The translations under genes and the position numbers were made by a program. From NCBI GenBank assembly GCA_000310025.1, contig FN648530.1:1-55694 (forward strand): 55,694 nucleotides of DNA, given 5' to 3'. This DNA comes from Ectocarpus siliculosus. Lineage: Eukaryota > Sar > Phaeophyceae > Ectocarpales > Ectocarpaceae. Positions within the stretch are counted from its first letter, which is position 1. Each line of letters starts with the position of its first letter. Of the stretch, positions 17,757 through 31,120 are shown one piece after another. The notes under the pieces were generated by a model. It had not been told where the DNA came from and did not search any database. It saw only the letters and a program-made list of their open reading frames with translations.

Positions 17757-19013
17757 AATGCCTGAGTTGTGTTGGACGGAGCATGGACATCCGTGAGGAC
17801 GGTCTCGGCAACGGCAGAGACCGACGCAGGACCGAATGAAGTATGATTGTTCGAAATTATTGGGCCAGCAACTCGATGCTGGGTGCGCCCCAATTCTAAA
17901 CCGGAAGAAACGCCTCGTAAGGTGTCATTCAACAGGCCGCTTTCGCTAGGAACGGCTGCCGAGGCCGGGTCAGTTAAACAACTGAGCCGGGCGTGGTGCT
18001 CCTGACCTTTCCTCCATGACAAGGTATGCTAGACCGCCGGCTGTTCGGAGGTCACTCCGGGAGGGTCCTCCCGAAGCGGTGGTGTCGACACCGTCGACTT
18101 CGGTCGCGGCGGCCTATTATAAGGCGCCTCTGTGCGAGCGTACGTCGGAAGAGATGGGGCGTGCAACGATGAGACCCATGGTCGAAATGTTGCGTGGCGG
18201 AATCTGGTGATGTTCGATGGTCGGAACCGCGGGAACAAAGCGATTCGAAGCCAGGCGGATTTGACCCTGAAAGTTGTCGGTCGGAACCAGGCAAGTTAGC
18301 TACCGGTGCAACGGTCGAGGGCGGACCCTGAACGGAAGCGAGCACAGACGAATTGAGCGCGTCCGAAGATTCACCCGAGGTAACTCAATCAGGCGATTCC
18401 TCATCAATCATCCAAAGCGTATGACTACGGCCAGTCATATCTGCAGGCGACGGGGAGGGTGAACGAGCGGCGCCCGGCAAACGAGCGTCACTCCATGGCC
18501 CCGAAGGCCTTACGAGCCTGTTCCCGCACCGTAAGGCAGCAGTACTCGCGCCAGACTGGTTAGTTTCCGACGAAGCATCAATCCGAAGAGACGAAGGTGC
18601 AGGGGTCGCAGATGGTGTGATGGGTGAAGGTGGGGTGAGAGCATCTGGCTGGATACCGACCTGATCGACACTTCAAGAACAACAACTTGACCGGAGTGGT
18701 AGAGGCAACAGAGTGTAGGGATAACATTCACCGAAGTGATGTTATCGTTGCATAGGACCCAAGTGCGAGATGCAACAGGGTGTGCAGGAACAAAATGTAC
18801 CAAAGTATTGTTGGTGTTGCGTATAACCGACGTGTTTGAGGCAACAGAGCGTGACTCACGCGCGTCTTGTGATGAACGAGACGAAGTCCCCGAAGATGCT
18901 GGAGGCGGTCCGAGGGAAGGAGGCGAACCGCCGTCTATGAGTCATCCGGTGCGAGAACGGCCACCATTTTGGAAGTTACCAGGCTGGCGAGCGTTGTGAT
19001 TGGTCGAAGCCAT
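17757..19013 (-). pseudogene. Element 1 gag-like 5' region
   Basis: A minus-strand ATG at 19013 starts MASTNHNARQPGNFQNGG. From there low-complexity Ser/Thr/Pro/Ala frames with stops and shifts run to the NADAR piece (18510-18803, 18029-18345, 17597-18022). No capsid domain or zinc knuckle is recognised. The position upstream of protease makes it the gag equivalent by inference. Confidence 0.5.
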
Positions 19014-21694
19014 GACGCCAGACCAAGGACCGGTTTGGGCATGCGGGTTTGGTTGATAGACGAACAGAGCACCATATGTGGTAGGTGTTGTCAGACGTCT
19101 GTTGTGTAGTGTGATGGCTACCCGCAAAAATTCCCGGATGTGACCACTGTTGTGTAACTGTGGTTGGTGATTGTGGGGAGAACTACTGTACCACGGTCGG
19201 AACGGCGAGTCCCAGCGTGGTTTCGACGCTGAGAGGTGGAGGAGGAAGAGCTCTGGTTGCGTCTACCCATACTGACTGTTGTTGCGGCCGTCCGAATTTT
19301 TGGGGTGGAAAGATCTCATGCGGCCTTTCCAATGCCTACAAGCAGCAGAATCGTCATTGAGATGACTCAACTCGGGATTCGACAAACCAACGTCACTGCT
19401 GTTGTGTGGTAAACGAAATGAGCCAATGGTAACAAACGTAACAACGCACGAGCCTACTGCAGGTGCTATTTTTCCTAAAATAAAAAAAAACTATTCCACC
19501 TCCCCCCTCTTGTCTTTGGGGTTTTTGTATGTGCATGATGCCTGCGACACACACCTACAGTACCTCTCACAGCCACGGTTGAAGGTCTTGGGTGAGCTGG
19601 AGGCAAGCAGAGGAAATACGATGATTGATTGCGAAAGGATAATGATTTTGCGGCGGCAGAGATTTTTCAAATATTAATATTTCCCAACAGTCGGTCAATG
19701 GAAACATACATTTACATGTAGAACTCGATTCATGGAGGAATGGGAGGACTTGCCTCCAGTATTTGTACAGCAGTACAAAGTGGTGCGTACGACTTGGTCG
19801 AACGTGGCCTCCCTCCGGTGGTACACCGGCTGGTTGTGCGTCCACAGAAAACGGAGTAAAACAGCACCCCACCGACGTCCGTCCTCTCCGACAGACAAAC
19901 TCCACAGAAAAACAGCCAGCCGTACATGTAGTTGTTGTTGTTGTTGTCTTCACATTCAAAATGTGTAGAACAAAGTAGAAAGATAGGGTGGGTGGCCCGC
20001 GCATTGAATGTTTGTGGACCAACAGGGTCGTGTATGGGGTATCAATGCGTGCCCCCCTCAGCTCTCCAAGCGCGACTTTTCTGCTGTGTTTGAACACCTG
20101 CAGGGCACACCTTCTCCAGGATGACCTCGGCCCCAGTCCTCCCGCAGTTCCTTCTTTTGGCTGGTACAGCGGTGGTCACCTGTGCCCCAGCGTTATGGTC
20201 TTATGGAGGGATCACGGGAACTGCCTTGATTGTGAGGAAGCCGCAACATGTAGCACATCTTGTGTAACGTACATACTGGTACATGTACCGGCTGTGGTAC
20301 GGGTGTCTCGTACAATACTCCCTTCCGTCTTGTCGAGGATTACCGTCACCTCCGCTGTGTATCACTTGCTTGCCTTCATGTGTGGTGTTGTTTTCTGGTA
20401 GAACGTCTGCTGAAGACATGAGAGAGGCCAGAGACTTGAATTTGAACATGCTCTTTGACCGAAAAGACTATGTACTGCTGTACAAGACACACACCCCCGT
20501 CGGCGCTGCTACTGCTCCTATGCATACACGGCAAGATGTACTCTGGACACTTTCACAGCAACAAACAACCTTGCAGAAGGCAATCAGCATAGAGTGAGCA
20601 ACACGACGCCGCTGCTGACTTATGTTTGGCTCAATTACGTTCCCAGCACCATCGCCTGCTGGCAAAGAAGTAACCCTGCGGCGGGTTCACGTATCCGCTG
20701 CGCGAGCCACGCAAGGGGGGCAGGAGGGACTCGAATACGTAGACGCGAAGAGCGGAGCCCGCAATGGTGTTTGAAGTCTTGCCAACAAGTCTCGAGGCTG
20801 TGTGTGTTGCTGCTGGCTTCGGGGCCGCCCCGCCATGTGCTTTCCATGGTGGCCATGTTGTTGCAGGAAATGTCGGTGGTGGATTTGACTTGCATCCCGT
20901 GGGTCTGATCGCAACGGAGGTATTCTTCTCGCGTCAACGTCCTTGCACCTAACCAACCAACGCGACGCATGGTATGTAAATGGTTAAACAAGTTCCAGGC
21001 ACCAGCCGTGCTGAAGCCGCTGTGTTCGCTGCTTACATCGAAAAACCCTTGCACGCACTCCTTCCTAGCACACGAGTAAATCTACCGGCAACCGCCTGTA
21101 TCCTGCACTAGTTTGACGCAGAACGCCAGTGTTGTTGTTGCTGTTGTTTCTTCACATTCAACTCGTGTCAGTTGCTAATCCCAAAATCTAGCAAAGACTC
21201 GGTCCGTGGTTTCAAAAGTGCTAGAGCCATCAGAGGATGTATGTATAGAACACGCACATTCAGCAAGAGAAGGGTTCACAAGTGTGCAAGCCAATATCAT
21301 TGAATCGTGTTTTCCTCGTTGTTGGCGATGGACAGATTGTGACCCAGGGGGCGTTGAAACTGCGACGGATGTTGTTTCTTCGGAGTTGCACTTGTACTAC
21401 GTGTGAAACGACTAAATATTCTAAGCGTCCAACTTGTTGGGGAAGGTGTGTTGAGGCAAGACCCGTCGTTCAGTGGCATGTGCCGCAAGGCTCTGAACCT
21501 GACGGTTGTGATCGCGGAGCAATGATTTGTGGGGTGGGTTATCGCCGAGATGATGTGCGTCCGGATTGGCTGTGCCTGACCCCCAGCCAGGTAGGGTCCG
21601 GTTTTCAACTGGGGAAGAAGCCGGAAATATGTTCAAAGGGCGCTTAGCTTTCGTCTGATGTCTCCTTGTTGCACATGCCCTACACACACACACA
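19014..21694. other. Non-coding region right of element 1
   Basis: A primer site or 5' LTR of element 1 would be expected at about 19100-19500, but I find no TG..CA repeat matching 1258-1690. Short frames on both strands (for example 19988-20401 plus and 20635-21054 minus) overlap each other and lack recognisable domains. TTG-rich runs occur at about 19930 and 21130. Confidence 0.45.
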
Positions 21695-21877
21695 ATGACA
21701 CGCGTACAGGCAGCAGTGGTCGTTCAAGCCGTGGTATTCGCTACGGTGGTGTTCATCATGTACTTGAGCTGGGCATACGGCGCGATGATGAGTCGTAACT
21801 CGCTCAATGTTGACACCTACACGGGGAAACAGCCCAGCTTCAAAGACAGGGTGGGCGTGGCATTTACTCACTGGTAA
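21695..21877 (+). CDS. Possible small single-pass membrane protein
   Basis: 60-residue frame with its own ATG in a favourable context (CACACAATGAC) and a TAA stop. Residues 6-28 form a hydrophobic helix (AAVVVQAVVFATVVFIMYLS), followed by a soluble tail (SRNSLNVDTYTGKQPSFKD). The composition and the clean boundary between helix and tail are more protein-like than the surrounding frames. No family is recognised. It could also be one exon of a larger gene or a chance frame. Confidence 0.35.
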   Translation: MTRVQAAVVVQAVVFATVVFIMYLSWAYGAMMSRNSLNVDTYTGKQPSFKDRVGVAFTHW

Positions 21878-22335
21878 GCTGCGTGGGAAAGGTTGAACCG
21901 AGGTTGGAGCGTCGACGACACCTTCTTCGTGCGTGTACTTCGTAACACAGAGTGCCAGTTTTTTTGTGCAAACGGGGCTTCGAGAAAGAGTACTATTTGC
22001 CCCGAGGAGCTGGGTGTACGGTCATCTTGTGTGGTGCTTGACAAGAGAGTGCTTGACAAGAGGCCGCGAGGATGCGAAAACAAGGCTTGCGGTTGCTGCA
22101 TCCAGCTCGTTTGCCACACGCGTGGATTGTTTCCCTCCGAGTCAGGCGGAAGGAAGGAAGAAAGGAAGGAATATTATAGCACACCGCAGGTCGATTTCAA
22201 CAGGTTTTAATGCGTAACCTGTTCACTGTGCACTACGATGTCGTTATTGAATCAAGCACACTGGTGCCTCCGTTGGTTTCACGTAGTACCGTAGGTTGCC
22301 TATGATGGATGCGTAACATCACGTACTCCTGATAG

Positions 22336-22456
22336 GTTTTCGGAAAGCTCTCGATGAGATGGTTCCAACGCTGCCATTTTCGGCACTGTCATTGCTCGTT
22401 CTGCCTAGTAGTCGAGCTGTGAAAATTGGCGCAGGGGGTGTGATATCCTAGCATAT
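22336..22456. repeat. Dispersed repeat, copy A
   Basis: Shares CGGAAAGCTCTCGA, GGTTCCAACGC, GCCATTTTCG, GAAAAT and CAGGGGGTGTGATA at equal order and spacing with 38875-38990, which lies in an intron of the SAMDC gene. No coding capacity or terminal repeats are visible. Probably a remnant of a short interspersed or foldback element. Confidence 0.7.
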
Positions 22457-22734
22457 GCAACCTACGGTAAAACTTGTCCGTCATGTTTCCCAGCATGATG
22501 ACCGCCAGACGAGCAAGACGAGAAGAGCGTGTGCTCCTGACATGCATGCATGTGTGAGTGCTCGATAGGGCGATACTGTAACCACCCACCAACTTTTCGT
22601 GCCGTAAGTCCTCAGGCAACCCATGGTCGAACGATCTACGCCAAGACCACGCGAGCGTGTTTTACTCACTGCACTCTGTTTACCGTAACAACCAAAACCT
22701 TGAATCGATTTTGTGTTTTCGGTCTCCCGTCAGG

Positions 22735-25700
22735 ATGGCAGCCGGCTTGGGCGCTGCTTCCTCGCGTCACACCCCAAGCGACCCCGTCCCGCTCGAGGCG
22801 ATGCCCTCGTCGTTCGTGGACAAGCTCAAGGTCAACCACGACTCGACCTCGGCGGCGGCTATCTCTCTCAGGGGCGGCGCAGCTGGCGGCGGTGGCACCC
22901 CCCGCCTGGCGATCCGATCTTCCCGCGGGGGGACGATCTTCGTGGGCACCATCAGGATGGGGTTCGGGCACCACCGAATCGCGTACGCGGCTAGCTCGTG
23001 GGGGCTGGATGCCGGGATGGGGACATACTTCCACGACCTGCTCAACATCAAGTCGAGGGAGGCAGGGATCATCAAGAAGGCAGACGGGTGAGCGTCAAGC
23101 TTCATGTACGGCCTCCGCATTTTGGTGTGGGGTGTCGTGCGAGAGTGTTGGGCGGGAGAGAGACTTCACCGGCCGCAAGGTTTAGAGTTAGGGTAAGGGT
23201 TGGTTGCTTCGTTTTTGCGGGCGGTTTCCTCATCGGCTTTGCTTGGTTCGGTCGAACCGGTGTTCCTTGCACGGGTACAGCAGTAGTAGCTCATCAAACC
23301 AGGTATCCAGATTTTCGGCCCGAGCCTCCCGGTCTTGTCGCCGGCATTGCTGTGTGTCTTTTGTCTTGCCTTCTCGAAACCTGAAGAACAGGACGAACAG
23401 GGTTTGGAGTCCAAAGCTTTTCACTTGTCGTTTGTAGAGTTTCCAAGCAAAGCCTTTGTCCCCACGTCCCCAAGTGCGTCTGTTTGCCGCCACGTGCGTT
23501 AGGCTTTTCACACTTGGTACCTCTGTCTCGATCCCGCCTTTCCCAGGTTGTACAGCTACTGTTCTCGTCTTGCGTCGGAGTTGGGCGGTGTGGCGGAAAA
23601 GATGTGGGGGGCAATGACTCTCTCCGGTGACGAGAACTCTCTGAGGTGTGTACAAGTAGCAAGACTTTGCGTGCTGCGTATTGCCCTTTCTTTGACCGCT
23701 GGCTTCGGTGGCCGGGTTCTGCTGCTGCTAGTCTACGTAGTCATGCGGGGCCCAAAGCAAACTTGTGCTGTGTCGAGAGAGAAAGAAGGACTGCTTAACG
23801 CCGGCCATGTTGTTGTTGTCGCCTGTTCTTGATTTTCTTTGCTTCATTTCATTTCATGCAGGCTGTCGTTCCTGATTGTTTGTCACTCTGTGGCTGCTGA
23901 TGTCTACTCTGTCGAGCCAAGCAGCCTTTGGGCCGGCAAAATGCCTCGAGTACAACATAGTTGGTAGTTTTACGTGGATAACGTCACTCCTAGTTTGATC
24001 GCTCGCGCTCGGGATTCCGAAACAAGAGGTGTATGCAAGCGAAAATCGTTCGAGTAGCAGTCTTTCTGTCTGTGTTGTTTTCCCGACTCTTTTCAACAAC
24101 GATGGCCACGGGTAAAACAAGTTGAATCGAATGTGCTGCTCGCCTAAGGGAGCGAATGGCACCTTTTTTTCCCGCCGGCGCCCTTCAGGCTAGGCCCGTA
24201 TTTCACCCCTGCCAACATCACTCAAGGCCGCAATGGTGTCAATAGCATGTGCGTGTTGTATGGTTTCTCGGTCTTGCAGGAATTCGTGGCAGATGGCGGA
24301 AGAGCTCAAGCCTCTGATGATGGAGCTCGACAAGGACGTCCCTGTGATCACCTCGCACTCGCTCGTCGGCATGACAGCCGTCGCCTGCGGCTTCAAGTGA
24401 GAGTGTGAAAGAGAGATGGAGAGATCACGATGTTTATGTACTTGAGTCACCATGCATTTCTTGTTACACGATGTTGTGTCGGTCCCTATCCTAACGGACA
24501 CGACCGACTTCAAGCCGCTACAGGGGTAAATCTGACATTTTGCTATCCTCTTACACCGTTTTCAGATCCTCTTCCCAGCCTACCGCAGAGCGCAAACATG
24601 TGTTCCAGGGTGATGGGGCAGTACTGAATGCTGTGGGTTGTCTTTATTAGAATTTCAAGAGTCACTCCAGCGACAGGCTGTGCGAAAGAAACAAAACGGC
24701 GTTACGGAGTCTAACACGTCCTATGGCAGGCAACCAGCTGCGTCCAATCGCCGGGCAATCCCTCAGAAAAACTCCAACAAAAGACGTGTGTAGTCCTCCT
24801 GTGGTCGATTCACGGGGCTGTTTGCATGGGATAACCTAAATACTGTAGTACAGCTGCCTTGGCTTTCATGCCAAGCTCTCCCGCGTACTGTCCCCACAAA
24901 CGTACTTGAAGAATCGCTCATGCTTCTTTGTTGTGTCGTTCCAATCTAACGCTAACGCCGTGGCCACGCCTACCGCTCAACGTTCTCCGGGCGATCAGGC
25001 ACGTGATCAACCTAGTTATCGATAACTGGGCCCAGTGGTTCGTGGTGGTGCCGGGGGCCATCAATCTGGTGCAGGGGCCTTCCAACTACGAGGCGCTTCT
25101 TCGGATGGGAGTTCCTCCTGACCAGGTTGGGGTACACGACGGGGGGGGGGCAGGGGTACATCGGCTCAACCGCTCTATTTGATCTATAAGGACCATTCGG
25201 ATCAAACGTTAAGTAGCCCGATGATCTCGACATGCTCGGGCAGAGTGGTGTAGGACTGAAGCCCTCCGATGATAAGCAGAGGATGGCTCAAGGGGGAGTC
25301 GGTTGCCCAAACCGAGGCTGACCAGATGGGTGCTTACCTTAGTAGTAGTTGGATCAACTCGGCCTATTTCGTGCTTCGGCGCGCTCTTTACTTTGGTGTG
25401 TGTTGCTGGAGGCCGTGGTGAGGATGGAGCTCTTGCTGTGTAGATACGGGGTCGTTTGCGACATGCCACCTACTGGAGTGCATATCTAAGTTGAACAGCG
25501 TGCAAACAACACCTGTGCTTGTGTGTTAGGTAGGGCTTACCCGGCACCTGGATTTCGCTTCTTCGGGCATGAGTACGCTGTCAAGATGGATGCGCTCTCG
25601 TCTGTCTTTTACCGGGAAAGACGCTTTGCATCCAGTTTTGCCAAATGCGTTGCCATGTCATGTCTGACGACGCCCTATCACGGTTCATATCCCGTGTCGT

Positions 25701-28700
25701 GTGCCGGGCGTTGGTGTCGCTGTGTCTTGCATAGGTCCGCTTGGCTGGCCACTGGGTTCCCAAGGGCGTCCACGAGACTATCGACCAGGACTGCAGGTAT
25801 AAATAGCTCAACTCAACTCAACAAGATGCCCCATGCTCCGCTGAATCATTCAACAACATCACACACGTTGTACCATTCAAACGCGCACCGTACGATATCA
25901 AACAAGTTGTCTATTAAAGTGCGGCTATGGTGAGTCGTATTATTTGTAGCTGCCAGCCGCCGCCGCCGCCGCCGCCGCCGCCAGTCTGGTGCGTGCAACT
26001 GTGAATTTTCGTTCGGGGTAGCCCGCGAGTGTCAATGATTGAAAAACTATCATCGAACTTCTGCCTGCGCCGTCCAAGGTGAGAATAGGCTGTCGTTCTT
26101 TACCCCGATCAAGGCATCGAGATTCCGACATACCGACGCATGCGATGATGCTGGCTTCGTCTTGGCCATGTCAGGTCACGGATTGCGCGCGCCTCCTCGG
26201 GCGTGAGCGCGCGGCGCCTGCTGGTGCCTGTTGGAGGTGCCGGCGCCCAGAGGAAGTTCGTTTCAGGTATGGAGCATACGCTTCTTGTATGTTGATACGC
26301 CGGGCGTTGGTGCGTAAAAATTTGTCACGTACTAATACAACGCCATGTTGAGAAAATGACCGGTCCCTTTAAAACCGGTGATCATGGCAGACCCCTTCAA
26401 TTTCCATTAGTTATATTCCGCGCCGAGTTTTAACACAATCGGATCAGTTATTGCATGACTGTGTGTGCCGTTCCACAGGCTTGATTGAGTCAAGGCCGAC
26501 ACGAATGGTTGAACGATTTGCCGCGAACAGTAGCAGCCAGTGGCGAACTGTGCTTCGGCAGATCGATATCCTTTCGCCCAACACCCCGCTCTGAATGGGT
26601 AATTAGGTTGTACCAGCAACGAGAGTAGGTTGTCTGCTGGTACCTCGCCCCTTGTCTGCCTATCCCACTCGCGTCCCGCCTTCCCACCTCTGTATGCATC
26701 AGGACCTCCAAGTATGAGAGGTTCATTCACCATCGACGACAGAAGGCCGAACACTTGTCCCTCAAACACCAAGAATTGTGTGGCCCACGGTTGGCTTGTA
26801 CGCAACACTCACACAAACCCAAAGATGATTGCCGTATCTCTGCATGGTGTTACAAAGCTCGCCACGAAATGACACGACAGGCTTCGTTCGCAACTTGGTG
26901 GAGCCGCTGAAGGATGGCCGGGTGAGGCTGCTGCTCAACGCTGGAGACCACGCTAGCATGCAGAAGTCCCTCAAGAAGTGCTTGGAGGAACTAGGAATCG
27001 GTTTCAAGGTGATTGGCCCGCCTTCCTGCCTTGCTTGCACTGCTGTGTCCCCTTTTGGGAGTGCTTCACGAGGGGATGAGCTCCTTCAATTTGTTATGTT
27101 GCTTGAAAGTAGCAGCAGCAACGAGGTAGGGCCAGCAACAAAGACAAAACACGCTGAGACAGCAGAGCAATTAGCTCAAACGCAGAACAGTTATATTGGG
27201 GATGCAAACCAGTGTTGGAGATGCGTGGAATGGGACCACTACCGTTATGACAAGAACAATCAAGACGGGTGCGGAAACGGCTCCTGTTGCTAGAGATGAC
27301 CTTTCCCGGCATCCGATGCTGTGCCGGCCTCTTGTCCCTTGTCTTGGTGCACCAGGTGATAGGCAATGGATAGAGTTCCCTTCGCAATAGTGACCTTAGA
27401 GCACAATATTATTCACTCATTTCTCTTGGCCCCGGTGTTGTCTGTCAGTTGTTTTCGCGCTTCATCGTGATTCGTCTGTTGTTCGGCCATGATAGAACCT
27501 CATACTCAATTTCTCGTGATCAGGTAATCAGCGATTTCGATGAGATGAAGGCTCTCATCGCACGCTTGCACCTGTCGATTGAAGAGGGAGAGGATGATGA
27601 CAGCGGAGCCTTCATGAAGAGGTCAGTTCTTTATGTTGTACCATCTCTTCGAATGCATTGCATGGTTCTTGTCGTTTGCGTAGTGGTGGTATGCGTATGT
27701 ATGGCCATGAGCGTAAGACGGCTCCTGCAACGCATTGATGGGACTAGACATCTCGCCACGACTGTAACGCTGTTGAACTGTTTCATACCGCTTGCCTGTT
27801 CACACACATCGTGTATGTAGCCTCGTGTGTATGCTTTTGTATTGCAAAACGAATACGATGGTGGCTTTTGCCTCGAAATGGGTGCACGTCCAACCGCAGT
27901 CGCTGTGCGACGATGTAATAGTATGCACTGGTGTAGGGCTGCTCGATGCAAATGTTTGGGAAACTGGTAGGGCGTTTTCGACGAACGATTTGCCCACGAG
28001 CGCTGTTTTATGGAGTGCACCGACCAAACTCTTTGGGACCGCACATGACACGTGACAGGGTGCTCGCTGCAGAGGAAGGACTCCCCCCTGTCATCATGTT
28101 CGCCTTTGACGACTATTTCCCGGCGGTGGCGGCTACCGACCTTCTGGTGAGGTCTGTTCTGAGGAACGGTCTTGATATTTCTCCAGCCTCTGTCATAAGA
28201 AGCTCCGCAAAATCGATGCCCCGCCTGCGGGGCTGCTCACCCATCCGGGCCGTGTGGAAAGGGACTGTATGTACTGTATCATGGGATTGCTATATGTTGT
28301 GTGGCCAATCAAATCGCTCGGGTTCGTCCGGCTGTTCAGTGCATTTGTTGGTGTGGAGTTGTTCCGTAAAGGAAACTAGTATCCAGACGCGTGCGGTATC
28401 GGTCCGATGTGCAATTGTTCCGCTAATTAGTCGCTAGTGTGTCATCCAGGGTGATTGGAAGTCAGACTTCTTCGCGTGTCAACGTTTGTTAGGATCATGG
28501 AATTGACCTGCCCTTTTGGCCGTAGCGGTGCGCTGAACTAGCCCACGCATGGTATGCAGGACAGCGACATGTGTCTTCTCACCGAAATACCAACGTGATA
28601 TACTCCGTGCACAGGCTAAAGCATGCTTTAGGAGAGTGATTAACGCGATCGACGATGTGTCGACGTGTGTTGATTCAGGTGCCAGTGGCTGACATTTTGT

Positions 28701-29710
28701 GCTGCAAGCCGTCCGAGTTGGCGTTCTACCCGCTGCCCAAGCTCATGATCCGCAGGGTGGGGGACCATGAAGCTCACTCGGCAACGAGAGCGGTAAGATG
28801 GCTTTTTTTTTGTAGCAATATTTCCCTCCGTTTGGAAATATAGTGGAAAGTGGGATATTCATGTTTGAATTCGAATGGTCCATATATTTCAGACAGGGTA
28901 TACTAGTATTCCTCTTGGGCGGTGCTTGTGGAAAGAAAATGTTGCCTTGATTGTACCGGTGTTTCTTCCTGCTGTCTAACTATCTAACGTGCTCAATATA
29001 CCGTACACCTCAAGTTGACTGGTCTACCCGGTTGATCACCATGGCATCATGTAGCGGAGTCGTTCGCCAGCATAGAAGTGCTCAAACGTATCTTGATGCA
29101 CGTTCAAGTGACTGAATCGACCTGGTGTTGATCCACTTGTCCGGCGCACGCGTCCAACTTTTTGTTTTTTCGTCAGGCGGAGATTGGGGATGGGACGCCG
29201 GAGGTTCGCACACTGGAGGTTAGCGTTTCGGTTTCATGATAGGCGTTAAGACTACAATATGTGCTTGCTTTGTTCGCTGTTTAAGACTGTCGCTCAAGTC
29301 ACATATCCCTGCTTTCTTGGCGGAAGAAGCCGAAGGTTGCCGGTACAGCAGTAACTAATACGGTGACAGGAATGGCACGTGCCATCTTGCTTTGTGCGGG
29401 CCAGGTATATACCTGCAGTGCTGCGGTAATTATGTTCTCGTTCATTGCGGGAACGCAAATTATCTGTTCAACGTCCAACCTCACTCCTCCTTCGTCAACC
29501 CCCTTACATGCACCTCATTTCCGTTGCCAATGTGTACCATTGGCGTGTGACACGCAGTCCGCCGCGCACTACGTGGAGATGCTCTGCTCGAAGGAGCGCC
29601 CGGACCTGTTCGTCAGCATGAACCAGCAGATCATCAAGAACCTCAGCATCGGCATCTATGACGGCTGCAAGGTTGCTGTTGAGCTAGCCGCGGAACTGGC
29701 TAAGCTCTGA
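22735..29710 (+). CDS. GT-B-like glycosyltransferase-type protein, 12 exons
   Basis: Exons: 22735-23087, 23547-23645, 24280-24396, 24999-25125, 25735-25796, 26175-26266, 26881-27008, 27524-27621, 28059-28146, 28679-28792, 29177-29218, 29558-29710. All have GT..AG borders, all phases match, and they total 1473 nt (490 aa plus TGA). The order of motifs resembles GT-B enzymes such as monogalactosyldiacylglycerol synthase and MurG: an N-terminal Rossmann start with a GHH loop (GTIRMGFGHHRIAYA, about 68-82), VITSHS, HVINLVIDNWAQWFV, a GHWVP turn, the second-domain start LLVPVGGAGAQRKFV, then LLLNAGDH, and the acceptor/nucleotide-site-like KPSELAFYPLPKL. Residues 1-60 are Ser/Ala/Gly-rich and could be a targeting sequence. 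I remember similar uncharacterised bacterial proteins, which hints at ancient transfer. The donor and acceptor are unknown. ATG 22735 is preceded by CAG, so a 5' exon is possible. Confidence 0.8.
25956..25984. repeat. (CCG)n microsatellite in intron 5 of the GT-B-like gene
   Basis: About nine consecutive CCG units. It lies between exons 5 and 6 and is not translated in the gene model. Confidence 0.9.
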
Positions 29711-30466
29711 GGCTGCGATGCGATATGTAGATCGTATCCTAATGTGGAATTTCTTCGGGGAACGACGCGCCTCTGTCTGGCCAGGCAGGCAGCTTTATTC
29801 TTAATCTCGTGCGCGGTCTTGTTAGTAAAACCATGGATGCTGATCCACGGGTTGTCATATATTCTGTGTTGCGTGGCTATCGTATTATTTGTTGTCACGT
29901 TGGAAGCCGTTTTGTTTGGGGAAGGTGGGCGTGTGGCGTAACTAGAATGGTTCTGAACGACCCTGTTCTAGTGTCACCCCACTCTCATGCCGGATTTCTC
30001 CGCCTAAATACAGGCAAGGGAAAATATATTTGAAGATTGCGACGGTGGGAGCGCGTGATCGCCCAAACCAACCTCTTCAACATGCGGGGGTTGTCCAGTA
30101 GATATACTCTAGAACGAAAGCTCTTCAAGTTTTCAGCGTCGTCAACTCACTGCTGTAAACACGCAAGAGCTCGAATTGGGGGAGAAGCATGACAATGATT
30201 TTGAGTGCAATAGACTAATGCGTTCAAGGGAACTCGGCCTGGTTGTTGACAACCCTGTACAAGAGAAGACTACCAGGGTTGCATGCAGTCAGTCGGGCGT
30301 GGGGATCAGTGGTGTGTGATAATGCATCGTCACTGCTGCTGTACAGCGCGAGCTTGTGTTTGTACGGTCTGGTGACCTCGCGTGACAGGGGAAGAAAATC
30401 GCTCACCCCCTGCTATTTGAACCGTTGAATGAAGCAGAGGGAACAAACTGAACTCCCGGTTCGAGA
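29711..30466. other. Intergenic region between GT-B-like gene and solo LTR
   Basis: No coding exon recognised. I searched it for an HxH motif that could begin the PTER gene downstream and found none. Confidence 0.5.
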
Positions 30467-30957
30467 TGACGTGCAATCGGCCGGCGGTGGCCTATTCGCG
30501 CCTAGATATTTATGTAGATGTGCCGGTGGGGTCGTGTGTGTTTCGCGTCTCGAAGATGCGTGCGATCAAAGTGTGTTTCTTAGGTCTTCGTGGGCCAGGA
30601 ACAGCAGGGAATTCGAACACTGAAAACGGAGACACGCGATATCAGATATCAGAGAGCAGAGCGGGCACGAGCTAATTGGCTAATTGCGCCGCTTCTTTCT
30701 CCCTCCAACTATCCCTCTCTCTCTCTCAACTAACTGCAATTCCCTCATCATAGGCTCACCATTCCAACCATAAACCAACACTTTCTCCCTTCTAGTCTCC
30801 ATCTTATACACTTTTCATGGCCTTAATTGACGGCATCTCAACCAGAACTAATTCCAACCCTCCTCCCAGAGCCATTATTCGCAAGTTCATTCCATCACGC
30901 CTCAACATATATACTGCGATTAAACTACCCCAAGTAGGGTTGGCTTATTGCACGACA
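30467..30957 (-). repeat. Solo LTR of the element 2 family
   Basis: 491 bp, starts TGACGTGCAATCGG and ends TTATTGCACGACA like the element 2 LTRs, with more differences (indels around 30630-30670 and a deletion of CTTCTTACACTGACCAAAACT near 30934). Flanks are GAGA on the left and GAAA on the right, an imperfect 4-bp target duplication. No internal sequence follows, so it arose by LTR-LTR recombination. It lies 163 bp upstream of the first PTER ATG. Confidence 0.9.
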
Positions 30958-31120
30958 GAAATCCCGCCGCACATGACCGAGTTGCGTGGGTTCATGGTTC
31001 ATGGGTTGCTCCCTTGCCCTGTCTCTCCTACAGCTAGCTGTGTACGAAGCAGCAGACAGCATGTAAGCACACACACCTCAGTCCTGACCATAGACTATAT
31101 ATCCAGCTGGCAGTTCCATC

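Noticed and set aside
20635-21054. 139-residue minus-strand frame
   Set aside because: No recognisable motif, opposed by open plus-strand frames, and no splice or neighbour support.
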